Source of the DNA: a bacterium
GTDB taxonomy: Bacteria > Auribacterota > Tritonobacteria > UBA1439
Reading direction: 5' to 3'
Assembly (NCBI GenBank): GCA_028716845.1
Contig: JAQUPF010000012.1
Coordinates: 1 to 64,000 of the forward strand
Length of the DNA stretch: 64,000 bases
In this document: in pieces, positions 8,386 through 16,693 of the stretch
Numbering within the stretch: position 1 is the first letter of the stretch
Layout: each line of letters starts with the position of its first letter
Translations under genes and position numbers: made by a program
Notes under the pieces: generated by a model
The model's database searches: none
What the model was told of the DNA's origin: nothing
What the model saw: the letters and a program-made list of their open reading frames with translations, nothing else

Positions 8386-9702
8386 TCAATACGAGAAGAG
8401 CTCGTGGTGTATCTGGCGGGGGGGGACGGATTCCGCGGCCAGGGCGTCCTCGAGTTTCCGCGTCATCGCGGGGGGGCCGCAGATGAGGAACTCGTACGCG
8501 GCGAGCTCGCGGGGGAGGTATTTCCGCAGCAGCCCGGTGGTGATGAAGCCGGTCTCTCCCGGATAGTTCGGGTCGTCGCTGAGCACGTGTATCACGGTGT
8601 CGGCTCGAACGCTCTCGAGTTCCTTCCTGTAGATGATCTCATGCGTGCGCCTGTTCCCGTAGAAGAGGTGGAGCTCCCGCGAGGGGTCACAGGCCAGTTC
8701 CTCGAAGAGCCGCATGAAGGGGGTGATGCCGATTCCGCCCGCGATCATCACCATCGGGCGGTCGCTCTCCCGCGCCGCCTGGCTGAACACGCCGTACGGC
8801 CCCTCGACGTACACGGTCTGCCCCGGGGCGATCGACTGGAGGCGCGTGGAGACTCCTCCCATGGCCTTGACGGTCACGCTGAGGTTCCCGCTCCCGGGAT
8901 CGTAGTGGGACACCGTGAACGGCCGCGCGAGGCCCGACCTCCCCCACCGGAGATAGACGAACTGGCCGAGGCGCGGCTCGATCCTGCGGCCCTCCGGCCT
9001 GGCCGTGATCTTGACCGTGCCCGGCCCCACCCGCTCCACCTCGCTGATCGTGTGCCTTCCGGAGAGCAGGCCGAACCTGCACAGGATGCGGAACAGATAC
9101 AGGACCGCCACCCCGGCGGCCATCCCCTCCCAGGGGGCACGGAGGCCGGTGCGGCCGATCGTCATCCCGATCGGATAGCCGTGCACGAGCGCCAGGGGGA
9201 GGGCGAGGTAGCCCGTCAGGTGAAAACCGTACCAGGCCCGCGCGGAGAGACGCTCCCGGAGAAAGACGCTCGTCACCACGATCAGCACCAGGAGGAGAAA
9301 GGCGAGCTGACCCAGCGCCACGTATCCCCCGAACGGCCGGCCGCCCTGGAGCAGGAGCGGGTTGATCCCCTTGACGTCGAGGTAGTAGACGGTGATGAAG
9401 AGCGGGTGGAGGGCGATGAGAAAGAGGGCGTATTTCCCGATGGTCTTGTGGAGCTTGAGCACCCAGATCAGATCGACCAGCGCCCTGCCCGCGAGCGACC
9501 GGATCCCCAGCAGGAACTGCCAGACGATCAGGACCGTCCCGCACAGCGAGCCGGCCTTCGCCAGCCCCTTGCAGACCCGGAGGGGGAGCGTCGGCTCGTC
9601 GAAACGCACGAACCAGAGGGGCGCCGCCGCGGTTGCGGCGATCAGGAGCACGAGGATCCTTCTCCGTGCCGCGATGTCGGCTACCACGCAGCGTGCGCGC
9701 AT
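8386..9702 (-). CDS. Ferric reductase-like transmembrane flavocytochrome with FAD/NAD(P)H domain
   Basis: 438 residues from the Met at 9702; an upstream Met at 9759 is possible but less plausible. The first 200 residues form about six membrane helices with paired His (KLHKTIGKYALFLIALHPLF and GFHLTGYLALPLALVHGY), as in ferric_reduct heme-b domains. The C-terminal half is a ferredoxin-reductase-like module: FAD-binding RPFTVSHY, nicotinamide-binding GGIGITPFMRLFEEL and the terminal CGPPAMTRKLE. Such proteins move electrons from NAD(P)H through FAD and two hemes across the membrane to ferric iron, oxygen or quinone-like acceptors. It is a single gene with no obvious partner. Confidence 0.88.
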   Translation of the reverse strand: MRARCVVADIAARRRILVLLIAATAAAPLWFVRFDEPTLPLRVCKGLAKAGSLCGTVLIVWQFLLGIRSLAGRALVDLIWVLKLHKTIGKYALFLIALHPLFITVYYLDVKGINPLLLQGGRPFGGYVALGQLAFLLLVLIVVTSVFLRERLSARAWYGFHLTGYLALPLALVHGYPIGMTIGRTGLRAPWEGMAAGVAVLYLFRILCRFGLLSGRHTISEVERVGPGTVKITARPEGRRIEPRLGQFVYLRWGRSGLARPFTVSHYDPGSGNLSVTVKAMGGVSTRLQSIAPGQTVYVEGPYGVFSQAARESDRPMVMIAGGIGITPFMRLFEELACDPSRELHLFYGNRRTHEIIYRKELESVRADTVIHVLSDDPNYPGETGFITTGLLRKYLPRELAAYEFLICGPPAMTRKLEDALAAESVPPRQIHHELFSY

Positions 9703-10026
9703 TCGATCCACCCGTGCATCAATGGGGAGCGGCGGGAACCTTCCCTGTATATATAGCAAAGGGGGCCCGGCGCGTGGTCAATATAATTGGATGCGGCGCG
9801 GCATGTCGGCTCTCACCGGGGTGGCGTGAGAAGGCGCGGCGGACAGAGTCGTCACGACGCGGCCGGCTCACATCAGATTAAACTACAAGTATACACGAAG
9901 AACAGCAAGTGAGGAGATGCTGAACGGATTCAGTCAATAGTCGAGGTCTTATATTGAGGCATCCTGAAGCATCCTGGATGGCCCTACCCGAAAATCGATT
10001 TCTCGAATTTTTCTCGAATTTTCCTG
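9703..10026. other. Intergenic, AT-rich toward its end
   Basis: No coding sequence is recognised. The composition falls from GC-rich to AT-rich after about 9880, and short direct repeats occur (gcatcctgaagcatcctgga near 9959; tttctcgaatttttctcgaa near 10001). The AT-rich part leads into the promoter of the giant exported gene. Confidence 0.4.
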
Positions 10027-10054
10027 TTGACAAATAAGCTATTTTATATACAAT
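10027..10054 (+). promoter_or_regulatory. Strong sigma70-type promoter of the giant exported protein gene
   Basis: A perfect TTGACA (10027-10032) is followed, after 16 nt, by TACAAT (10049-10054). The predicted transcript start, near 10061, lies after the upstream GTG codon at 10055 and only about 18 nt before the ATG at 10079, which argues for the ATG as the translation start. Confidence 0.6.
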
Positions 10055-10078
10055 GTGCGCCTGGATGTTGGGGGGGAG

Positions 10079-13000
10079 ATGGTCCTTCACCGCGCGATTC
10101 CCCGTCTCGCCGCGTCAACAATATTGACGCTCCTCATTTGCAGTCCTTCCATGGTGCTTTCGGCCGATCTCCACGTCCCGAACCCCTACGGAACCATCGA
10201 GGAAGCCATTGCCGCCGCGCACAACGGTGACACGGTCATAGTCGGCGAGGGTACATATATTCTCGAGGACGGCTACCTGGTGGTCAACAAGGAAATCACC
10301 CTCAAGGCGGCAGATGGTCTTTCCACTCGCCCCCGAATCATCGCCACTTCCTCAAATCCGAACAGATGCGCAATTTGGATCTACGCGGACAACATCGTCC
10401 TGCAGGGCTTTGAAATAGAAAACAGCACCCCGGGGACGCTGAAGGGGATTGTTGTCGGCGATTACCCCACCCCGAGAAACGGATGGACGGTGCGGGATTG
10501 CGATATTCACCATGGCATGGAGGCAATCCGGATAATGGGCGATAACGTGACGATAGAGAATTGTCATCTGCACGAAACGAAGGCGCACGTCATCAATTGC
10601 GAATACGGCACATGTTACGGGCTGAAGGTCAGACATAACTGGATGCATTCGAATTACCCGAACTCGGGGGGCAAGCCCGCGGGGATCATCTACACATGCT
10701 CCTCATCACCCGGCGAGGATGTCGAAATCACCTACAATTTCGCCTGGGCGTGCAGGACCTTCGTGGATTTTCGAAGCGACGGCGGGTTTGCGCCGGCAAA
10801 CAATATCCTTATTGCCCACAACACCGTCGACTGGTGGATGGGGGACTTGCCCAATCCGATCACGGGGGATGAGCAGGCGCAACAGATGTCACTCGCGTGG
10901 TGGAGCAATAAGGGGACGTGGAACGGGCCCGGGTTCGTCATCCGGGACAATCTGTTCACACGGCAGAAGTGGTATACGGTGGTCGAGACTGATATCTATT
11001 TGGAGGGGCAGGTTTTCCTCTATAACTGCCTTTTCTGGCAATGGTTTCTGCACGACGGTTGGTATCCCGTCAATGCATACCCGAACGAATGGCCCACCCC
11101 CCGGGGGGCCGTAGGGTGGAAGGACATGAGATGGGGGGGGGAATTTGTGGTCGGCGAGGAGACCGGCTGTCTCACCCAGGACCCGTTATATGTGGCACAG
11201 GGGGCAAGACCTGACGAGTATTACGCGCTGAGCCACGGTTCGCCCGCTCTGGGCGCGGCGACGGATGGTCTCAATATCGGCGCGTGGCAGGGAATACCTC
11301 CAACCCCCATCCCGACGGAAACCCCGACGTCCCTGCCCACGGAAACGCCGACGGAGACACCGACGGAGACGCCGACGCCGACGGTCACGCCGACGGGAAC
11401 CCAGACAGGGACGCCCACCATTACTCCGACGCCCACGGAGACACCCCTTGTTCCGTACACCCCCACGGAAACGCCGACGATAACGCAAACCCCGACAATC
11501 ACTCCGACGCCGACGGTCACGCCCACGGAAACGCCGACGGGGACCCCGACGGAAACGCCGACGGGGACCCCGACGGTGACGCAGACGCCCACGAAGACAC
11601 CGACAAGCACGCGGACCCCGACGCCGACCCGCACGCCCTACCCGGTGATCAACGAGGTGCTGTACAACCCGCCGGGCGTGGATACGGGGAAGGAGTGGAT
11701 AGAGATCTACAACCCGTCGGATGCGGCGATAGACCTCACCGGCCACTATCTGCGGATCAGCGATTCCAGCACGCCGTTCCAGTTCCCGGCATTCACCCTG
11801 GAGGCGCACTCCTATGTTCTGATACACACCAACGCCGTGGGGACATCCACGGACACCGACCTCTACCCGCCCGCGGCACTGGCCAACATGAGCAACACGG
11901 CCGGGAGCGTCGCATTGTGCTCGGGTGATCCGCCGGCCCCCGCCAACTTCATTGATTTTGTGCAGTATGGCGGCCCCAGTCAGACATGGGAGAGCAAGGC
12001 CTTCGATGCCGGCATGTGGACCGAGAACGATTACGTGGATGCGGTGGCGGAAGGGCAATCGATGGGGCGAGACCCCAACGGCCTGGACACGAACGAATCG
12101 GCGGACTGGGTGGCTTTTGATATCCCGACCGGCGGCTCCGATAATCAGCATATCCCGACCCCGACGCCGACCGCGACCCCGACACAGGTATTCACGCCGT
12201 CCCCGACGCCGACCCGCACGCCCACGCCCTACGTGGTGATCAACGAGGTGCTGTACAACCCGCCGGGCATAGATACGGCCAAGGAGTGGATAGAGATCTA
12301 CAACGGGTCGGACGCGGCGGTCGACCTCACCGGCCACTATCTGCGAATCAGCGATGACGGCACGCCGTTCCAGTTCCCGGCATTCAGCCTGGGGGCGCAC
12401 TCCTATGTTCTGATACACACCAACGCCGTGGGGACGTCCACGGACACCGACCTCTACCCGCCCGCGGCACTCTCCAGCATGAGCAATGTGATGGGGAGCG
12501 TTTCGTTGTGTTCGGGCAATCCTCCGTCTGCCGCCAACTTCATTGATTATGTGCAATACGGGGCCGTCGGTCAGACATGGGAAAGCGCGGCCGTGAGTGC
12601 CGGTATATGGACCAAGGATGATTACGTGGGGGCGGTGGCGGAAGGATATTCGATGGGGCGCTCCCCCAATGGCCAGGACACGAACGAATCGGGGGACTGG
12701 GTGGCGTTCTATATCCCGACCGGCGGCTCCGATAATCAGCATATCCCGACCCCGACGCCGACTCCATGGCCGACCGGCGTCCCGACCTGGACCCCTTCAC
12801 CCACGCCGACCGTCACGCCGACGCCCACGCCGACCGTCACGCCGACGCCGGTGCCGGTAGCGGACCATCTGTTGAATCCCGGTTTCGAGGAGGAGCCGGG
12901 GCTCTTGCACTGGGCTGCGGTGGGGACCACGGGGTACATTACCCGGTCGTCGGAGAAGGCGCATGACGGCACGTACTCCTGCAGGTTCTGGAACCCGACC

Positions 13001-14143
13001 AGCAGTTATAGCGGTCGCGGCGTTCGATCGAATCTGATCAATGTTACCCCCGGGAAGCCGTATAGTTTCTCGGGTTACTTCCGCGTTGCGTATACGACCG
13101 GGGCGATCACCGATACGGTGCTGCGGGTGCAGGTCGAGTGGAGGGACGGCCAGCAGAATATCATCAGCGCATATCCGACGACAGGCTGGAGCAACGCGGC
13201 CTTCGACAGCTGGGAGTCCAAGGAATACGCGCTGGTGACTGCGCCGTCGGGAGTCGCGTACGCCAGCCTGCTCGTTCAATGCAGGGAGACCGTGGACAAC
13301 TCGAACGACGTGTTCGTCGATTCCTTCGCGTTCACCGAGTCCCCGCCGACGCCGACGCCGACGGTCACGCCGACGGGGACGCCGGTGCCCCCGACGGCCA
13401 CGCCGACCGTCACGCCGACGCCGACGCCGACCGTCACGCCGACGCCGGTGCCGATAGCGGACCATCTGTTGAATCCCGGTTTCGAGGAGGGGCCGGGGCT
13501 CCTGCACTGGTCCATAGAGGGGACCACGGGGTACATCGGCCGGTCGTCGGAGAAGGCGCATGACGGCACGTACTCCTGCAGGTTCTGGAATCCGACCAGC
13601 ATTTACAGTGGTCGCGGCGTTCGATCGAACCTGGTCAACGTCACCCCCGGGAAGCCGTACAGCTTCTCCGGCTACTTCTACGTTGCATACTCGGCCGGGA
13701 ACATCACCGACACGATGTTGCGGATACAGGTCGAGTGGAGGGACGGCCAGCAGAATATCATCGGCACTTATCCGGCGACCGGCTGGAGCAACACGGCCTT
13801 CGGCAGCTGGGAGTTCAAGGAATACCCACAGGTGGCCGCGCCGGCGGGGGCCGTGTACGCCGACCTGCTCGTTCAGTGCAGGGAGAACGTGGATAACGAC
13901 AATGATGTGTTTGTCGATTCCTTTGCGTTTGCCGAGTACTCACCGACGCCGACGCCGACCCCCTCGCCGACCGTCACGCCGACAGCAACTTCCACGCCGG
14001 CGGTCCCCCCGGCGACATTCCTCTTGAAGCTCAATTACCAGCCAGTGTCGGCGCCGCCGCCAGACGGATACTATGTGGACATCGGAGCCCTCTATTCGAC
14101 ACAACCCGGACCACATGGAAACATGAGTTATGGCTGGCAGTGA
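10079..14143 (+). CDS. Giant exported beta-helix protein with Thr-Pro linkers, two lamin-tail domains and two CBM-like domains
   Basis: 1354 residues from ATG 10079, with a signal peptide cleaved near VLSA-D. Residues 30-400 form a right-handed beta-helix (pectate-lyase/NosD type: [20 protein letters not shown], then repeated turns such as VTIENCHL). Residues about 405-520 are a TPTETPT linker. Two near-identical lamin-tail-like domains follow (about 522-689 and 720-887; [20 protein letters not shown]), then two CBM4/9-like domains (about 925-1089 and 1126-1289; [21 protein letters not shown]). The tail ([11 protein letters not shown]...MSYGWQ) matches the end of the protein at 270-1034. A transposase relic begins right at the stop, so the C-terminus may be truncated. 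Probable role: surface or extracellular polysaccharide binding or degradation; no catalytic residues can be assigned. Confidence 0.85.
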   Translation: MVLHRAIPRLAASTILTLLICSPSMVLSADLHVPNPYGTIEEAIAAAHNGDTVIVGEGTYILEDGYLVVNKEITLKAADGLSTRPRIIATSSNPNRCAIWIYADNIVLQGFEIENSTPGTLKGIVVGDYPTPRNGWTVRDCDIHHGMEAIRIMGDNVTIENCHLHETKAHVINCEYGTCYGLKVRHNWMHSNYPNSGGKPAGIIYTCSSSPGEDVEITYNFAWACRTFVDFRSDGGFAPANNILIAHNTVDWWMGDLPNPITGDEQAQQMSLAWWSNKGTWNGPGFVIRDNLFTRQKWYTVVETDIYLEGQVFLYNCLFWQWFLHDGWYPVNAYPNEWPTPRGAVGWKDMRWGGEFVVGEETGCLTQDPLYVAQGARPDEYYALSHGSPALGAATDGLNIGAWQGIPPTPIPTETPTSLPTETPTETPTETPTPTVTPTGTQTGTPTITPTPTETPLVPYTPTETPTITQTPTITPTPTVTPTETPTGTPTETPTGTPTVTQTPTKTPTSTRTPTPTRTPYPVINEVLYNPPGVDTGKEWIEIYNPSDAAIDLTGHYLRISDSSTPFQFPAFTLEAHSYVLIHTNAVGTSTDTDLYPPAALANMSNTAGSVALCSGDPPAPANFIDFVQYGGPSQTWESKAFDAGMWTENDYVDAVAEGQSMGRDPNGLDTNESADWVAFDIPTGGSDNQHIPTPTPTATPTQVFTPSPTPTRTPTPYVVINEVLYNPPGIDTAKEWIEIYNGSDAAVDLTGHYLRISDDGTPFQFPAFSLGAHSYVLIHTNAVGTSTDTDLYPPAALSSMSNVMGSVSLCSGNPPSAANFIDYVQYGAVGQTWESAAVSAGIWTKDDYVGAVAEGYSMGRSPNGQDTNESGDWVAFYIPTGGSDNQHIPTPTPTPWPTGVPTWTPSPTPTVTPTPTPTVTPTPVPVADHLLNPGFEEEPGLLHWAAVGTTGYITRSSEKAHDGTYSCRFWNPTSSYSGRGVRSNLINVTPGKPYSFSGYFRVAYTTGAITDTVLRVQVEWRDGQQNIISAYPTTGWSNAAFDSWESKEYALVTAPSGVAYASLLVQCRETVDNSNDVFVDSFAFTESPPTPTPTVTPTGTPVPPTATPTVTPTPTPTVTPTPVPIADHLLNPGFEEGPGLLHWSIEGTTGYIGRSSEKAHDGTYSCRFWNPTSIYSGRGVRSNLVNVTPGKPYSFSGYFYVAYSAGNITDTMLRIQVEWRDGQQNIIGTYPATGWSNTAFGSWEFKEYPQVAAPAGAVYADLLVQCRENVDNDNDVFVDSFAFAEYSPTPTPTPSPTVTPTATSTPAVPPATFLLKLNYQPVSAPPPDGYYVDIGALYSTQPGPHGNMSYGWQ

Positions 14144-14145
14144 TA

Positions 14146-14393
14146 TTGGGGTCAGACCTCTACTATTGACTGAAAGGCGTCAAAGAGTACGATGCACAGA
14201 TGGCACGGCCGTTGCGGATAGGGTACCCCGGCGCATGGTGCCACGCCACCGGCCGGGGAAATGAGCGGGGGAGGATATTCGGGGGCGACAGGGACAGGGT
14301 GTGATTTCTCGAGGCGCTGAGAGAGAGCATCGAGCGGTTCAAGGTGGAAGTGCATTGCTGCGTGCTGATGGGCAATCACTTCCACTTTTTATT
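14146..14393 (+). mobile_element. Second REP-associated transposase relic, abutting the giant gene's stop
   Basis: It begins three bases after the stop with ttggggtcagacctctactattgac, the same left end as at 1211. An ATG at 14200 encodes MARPLRIGYPGAWCHATGRG then NERGRIFGGDRDRV and a stop. After a frameshift the frame continues EALRESIERFKVEVHCCVLM, then GNHFHFLL, where HFH is the catalytic HUH-like motif of Y1 transposases. The reading then switches within tgcggccgctctc into an ABC-2 permease tail, so the rest of the transposase and its right end are missing. Confidence 0.75.
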
Positions 14394-14565
14394 GCGGCCG
14401 CTCTCATATGCCCTTCCGATCAGGTACGGCGTGGACGTGCCGCGCGGTGCCGTGAATCACGCCGCGTGCATGCCCCTCGCCGCGGATTTCACGCTCCTGG
14501 CGCTCTTCTGCCCGGGCTTGTTCCCCGCCGGCCTCCGGAACATCAGATGGAAATGGATTCCGTGA
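14394..14565 (+). pseudogene. Decayed copy of an ABC-2 permease C-terminus fused to the transposase relic
   Basis: The frame reads RPLSYALPIRYGVDVPRGAV, NHAACMPLAADFTLLALFC and then LRNIRWKWIP, colinear with the last 56 residues of the permease at 5762-6499 (RPLSYVLPLTYGADLMQGAV, NHAARLPLFLDFALLALFC, LRNIRRKWIL). DNA similarity continues about 30 bases past both stop codons. The junction with the transposase fragment is a 13-base identity (tgcggccgctctc) shared by both sources. It has no start or upstream part and is non-functional. Confidence 0.75.
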
Positions 14566-14677
14566 GCCGTCGGCGGTCCGGCGGCGCGAGATTCATCCCC
14601 GGTCGCCGGCCGTGCCCCCCCGATGGGCGTTCCGGGGCGGTGGCCATCCCCCCGACCGGCTCGCGGGGGCGGCGACC

Positions 14678-16420
14678 ATGAAGGCGGCATGCGAACGGCC
14701 CGCCCCTCTGATGATCTTGTCCGTCGTCCTCGCCGTGTATGTCGTTTCCCCCCTGCTGGTGCCTGAACAGATCGATTCGATGCAGCTCAGCGTCGTCTAC
14801 CTGACCATGGCCGTCGCGCGGACGGGTTCCGCGGTGGTGGACGACGTTCTCCGTGACAAGACCGATCTCGCCTGCCGCGAGGGCCATTACTACTCGGGAG
14901 TGGCCCCCGGATTGTCGTACCTTGCCGTCCCGCACTACCTGGTGATCAGCCCCCTGACGAACAAGCCGGAGCGGCTCGTCGGGATATTCTCGATCACGTT
15001 CACCTCCGTATTGATAAGCCTCAGTTTCATGTGCCTCTATCTGCTGCTGCGGGAGATGGGCTCACGGGAACAGGAGGCGCGATCCCTGACGTACCTGTGC
15101 GCCTTCGGGACCCTTTTCCTGGTGTACGGGACCACGTTCGACTCCCGGGCGCTGGCCTCCGCCCTCAGCATCGTCGTCTTCTACCTGATCCATCACCGCA
15201 GGGACGCGCCGGGCGCGCGGGGATGGATTGCGGCCGGGGCGGCGGGGCTGCTGCTGGGAATCCTCCCGACGCTCAACTACCCCTCCGCGCTGCTGCTTCC
15301 CCCGTTCTCGATCTATTTCCTCCATGCCGTCGCCGGCGCCGGCCGTGCCGCTCCCGCGAGAAGGCGTCTCGCAATCGGCATCTTCCTCGCCTGTCTGGCC
15401 GTGCCGCTCTGTCTCCTCATGCGATATCACGCCGCGGCGTTCGGGAATTGCGTGCTCACGGGCTATTCGTTCAGGTGCAATCCGCTGCAGCAGGGCTACC
15501 ACGCCGACGGCATCGCGGGCTTCACCTATCCCCGGATGGGGGCGCTCTTCCATCTCCTGTTCCTGCCGTACCGGGGGCTCGTATTCTACATGCCGATATT
15601 CCTCCTCTCGTTCCTCGGTGTGGTTGCCGCGGCGCGGAACAGGCGCCCCGAGTTCGTGCTGGCCGGGACCTGCATGGCGCTGTTCATCCTGTTCAATGCG
15701 GGATTGCACTTCTGGTCGGGCGAATACTGCTTCGGGCCGAGGCTGCTGACCGAGGCGATCCCGTTCGCGATCATCCTGGCCGCGCCGGTCGTCGCGCGAT
15801 ACCGGAAACTCTACTACGGCGTATTCGTGTATTCGGTCGTCCTGAACGCCATCGGCCTCCATTTCAGGACGAGGGAGAACATCGGAAGACCGTTCGTCGC
15901 GATCCTGCGATATGTGTTCGAGCTGGTCCTGCACGGTTTCCACCGCTCGCACCCCCCGCCGCCGTGCTTCGACGGGAACTTCCCGTGTCCGCGACTGCTC
16001 GCCGGAATGCTCGCGGCGGGCGGGAGGCTGGGGCTGCTGCTCCTCCTGGTCAGCATCGTTCTGTTCCGGTTCCGCGCGGGGGCCCTGCTGGCCGAACTGT
16101 CGGGCGCCGTGAGGAAGAGGCTGGTCGGGAGCATCCCGAGGATCGTGCTCTTCTCGGTTCTGTTCGGCGCCGCCTGCGCGGTCGCGAACAGGCTGGCGTC
16201 GATCATAGACATCAGGCCCCGCGTGTTCTTCGCCGTCGCCTCCCTCAACTTCTTCACGGTCGCGCTCGTCGTCACCGTCTTCAGTGATATCCTTTTCAGC
16301 GAGGTCGTCAGCATTGAGGAGGGAGTGCGATCGCGAAGCTCGGGCGGCCCGCCACCTTCCGGGGCCGCTGAGGCCGGCGCGGGGCGAATGGTTCGTTCGG
16401 AACGGTGCGGCCGCCCATGA
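14678..16420 (+). CDS. Polytopic membrane protein, possibly GT-C-fold glycosyltransferase
   Basis: 580 residues from ATG 14678; the ORF opens at 14612 but the earlier part is not protein-like. About 12-14 hydrophobic segments are visible. An early extracytoplasmic loop has the pattern REGHYYSGVAPGLSYLAVPH, similar to the DGHYYS..PPG..LL motif of GT-C-like glycosyltransferases that use polyprenyl-phosphate sugars, and a later loop has FWSGEYCFGPRLLTEAIPF. The C-terminal 100 residues carry extra helices. It has no operon partner. The glycosyltransferase role is inferred from loop motifs; otherwise it is an unknown membrane protein. Confidence 0.6.
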   Translation: MKAACERPAPLMILSVVLAVYVVSPLLVPEQIDSMQLSVVYLTMAVARTGSAVVDDVLRDKTDLACREGHYYSGVAPGLSYLAVPHYLVISPLTNKPERLVGIFSITFTSVLISLSFMCLYLLLREMGSREQEARSLTYLCAFGTLFLVYGTTFDSRALASALSIVVFYLIHHRRDAPGARGWIAAGAAGLLLGILPTLNYPSALLLPPFSIYFLHAVAGAGRAAPARRRLAIGIFLACLAVPLCLLMRYHAAAFGNCVLTGYSFRCNPLQQGYHADGIAGFTYPRMGALFHLLFLPYRGLVFYMPIFLLSFLGVVAAARNRRPEFVLAGTCMALFILFNAGLHFWSGEYCFGPRLLTEAIPFAIILAAPVVARYRKLYYGVFVYSVVLNAIGLHFRTRENIGRPFVAILRYVFELVLHGFHRSHPPPPCFDGNFPCPRLLAGMLAAGGRLGLLLLLVSIVLFRFRAGALLAELSGAVRKRLVGSIPRIVLFSVLFGAACAVANRLASIIDIRPRVFFAVASLNFFTVALVVTVFSDILFSEVVSIEEGVRSRSSGGPPPSGAAEAGAGRMVRSERCGRP

Positions 16421-16502
16421 GCTGCATCCCGGCAGCCATGCGTACGGGATGAGGGCCGGCATCGCACTCGATGCCCGCGCACCACTCCGTGCCCGCCTCC
16501 GG

Positions 16503-16531
16503 TTGCCGCCCGTGCCGCTCTGCGCTACAAT
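16503..16531 (+). promoter_or_regulatory. Candidate sigma70 promoter of the cation antiporter
   Basis: TTGCCG (16503-16508), 17 nt, then TACAAT (16526-16531). It lies in the 273-nt gap before the antiporter and would give a leader of about 155 nt. Confidence 0.5.
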
Positions 16532-16693
16532 GAGGCGCGCTCGGACGCGGGCCGCCGGACGGACGCGCGCCACGGGCGGCACGATCCCGACCATCATGTC
16601 CCGCTGACGCCTCGGGGCGCGGCACAGCGAGGATTCGGGACGGCCCGCCGGCCGCTCCGCCCGGAGCCGCGAAGGCGCAGGGAGTCGTCCGCG

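Noticed and set aside
10055-10078. Upstream GTG start for the giant exported gene
   Set aside because: The codon overlaps the end of the predicted -10 element, upstream of the transcript start, so it would not be transcribed from that promoter.
11300-11640. Tandem short repeats resembling a CRISPR-like array
   Set aside because: They are in-frame Thr-Pro linker codons (acgccgacg units) of the giant exported protein with no spacers of uniform length.
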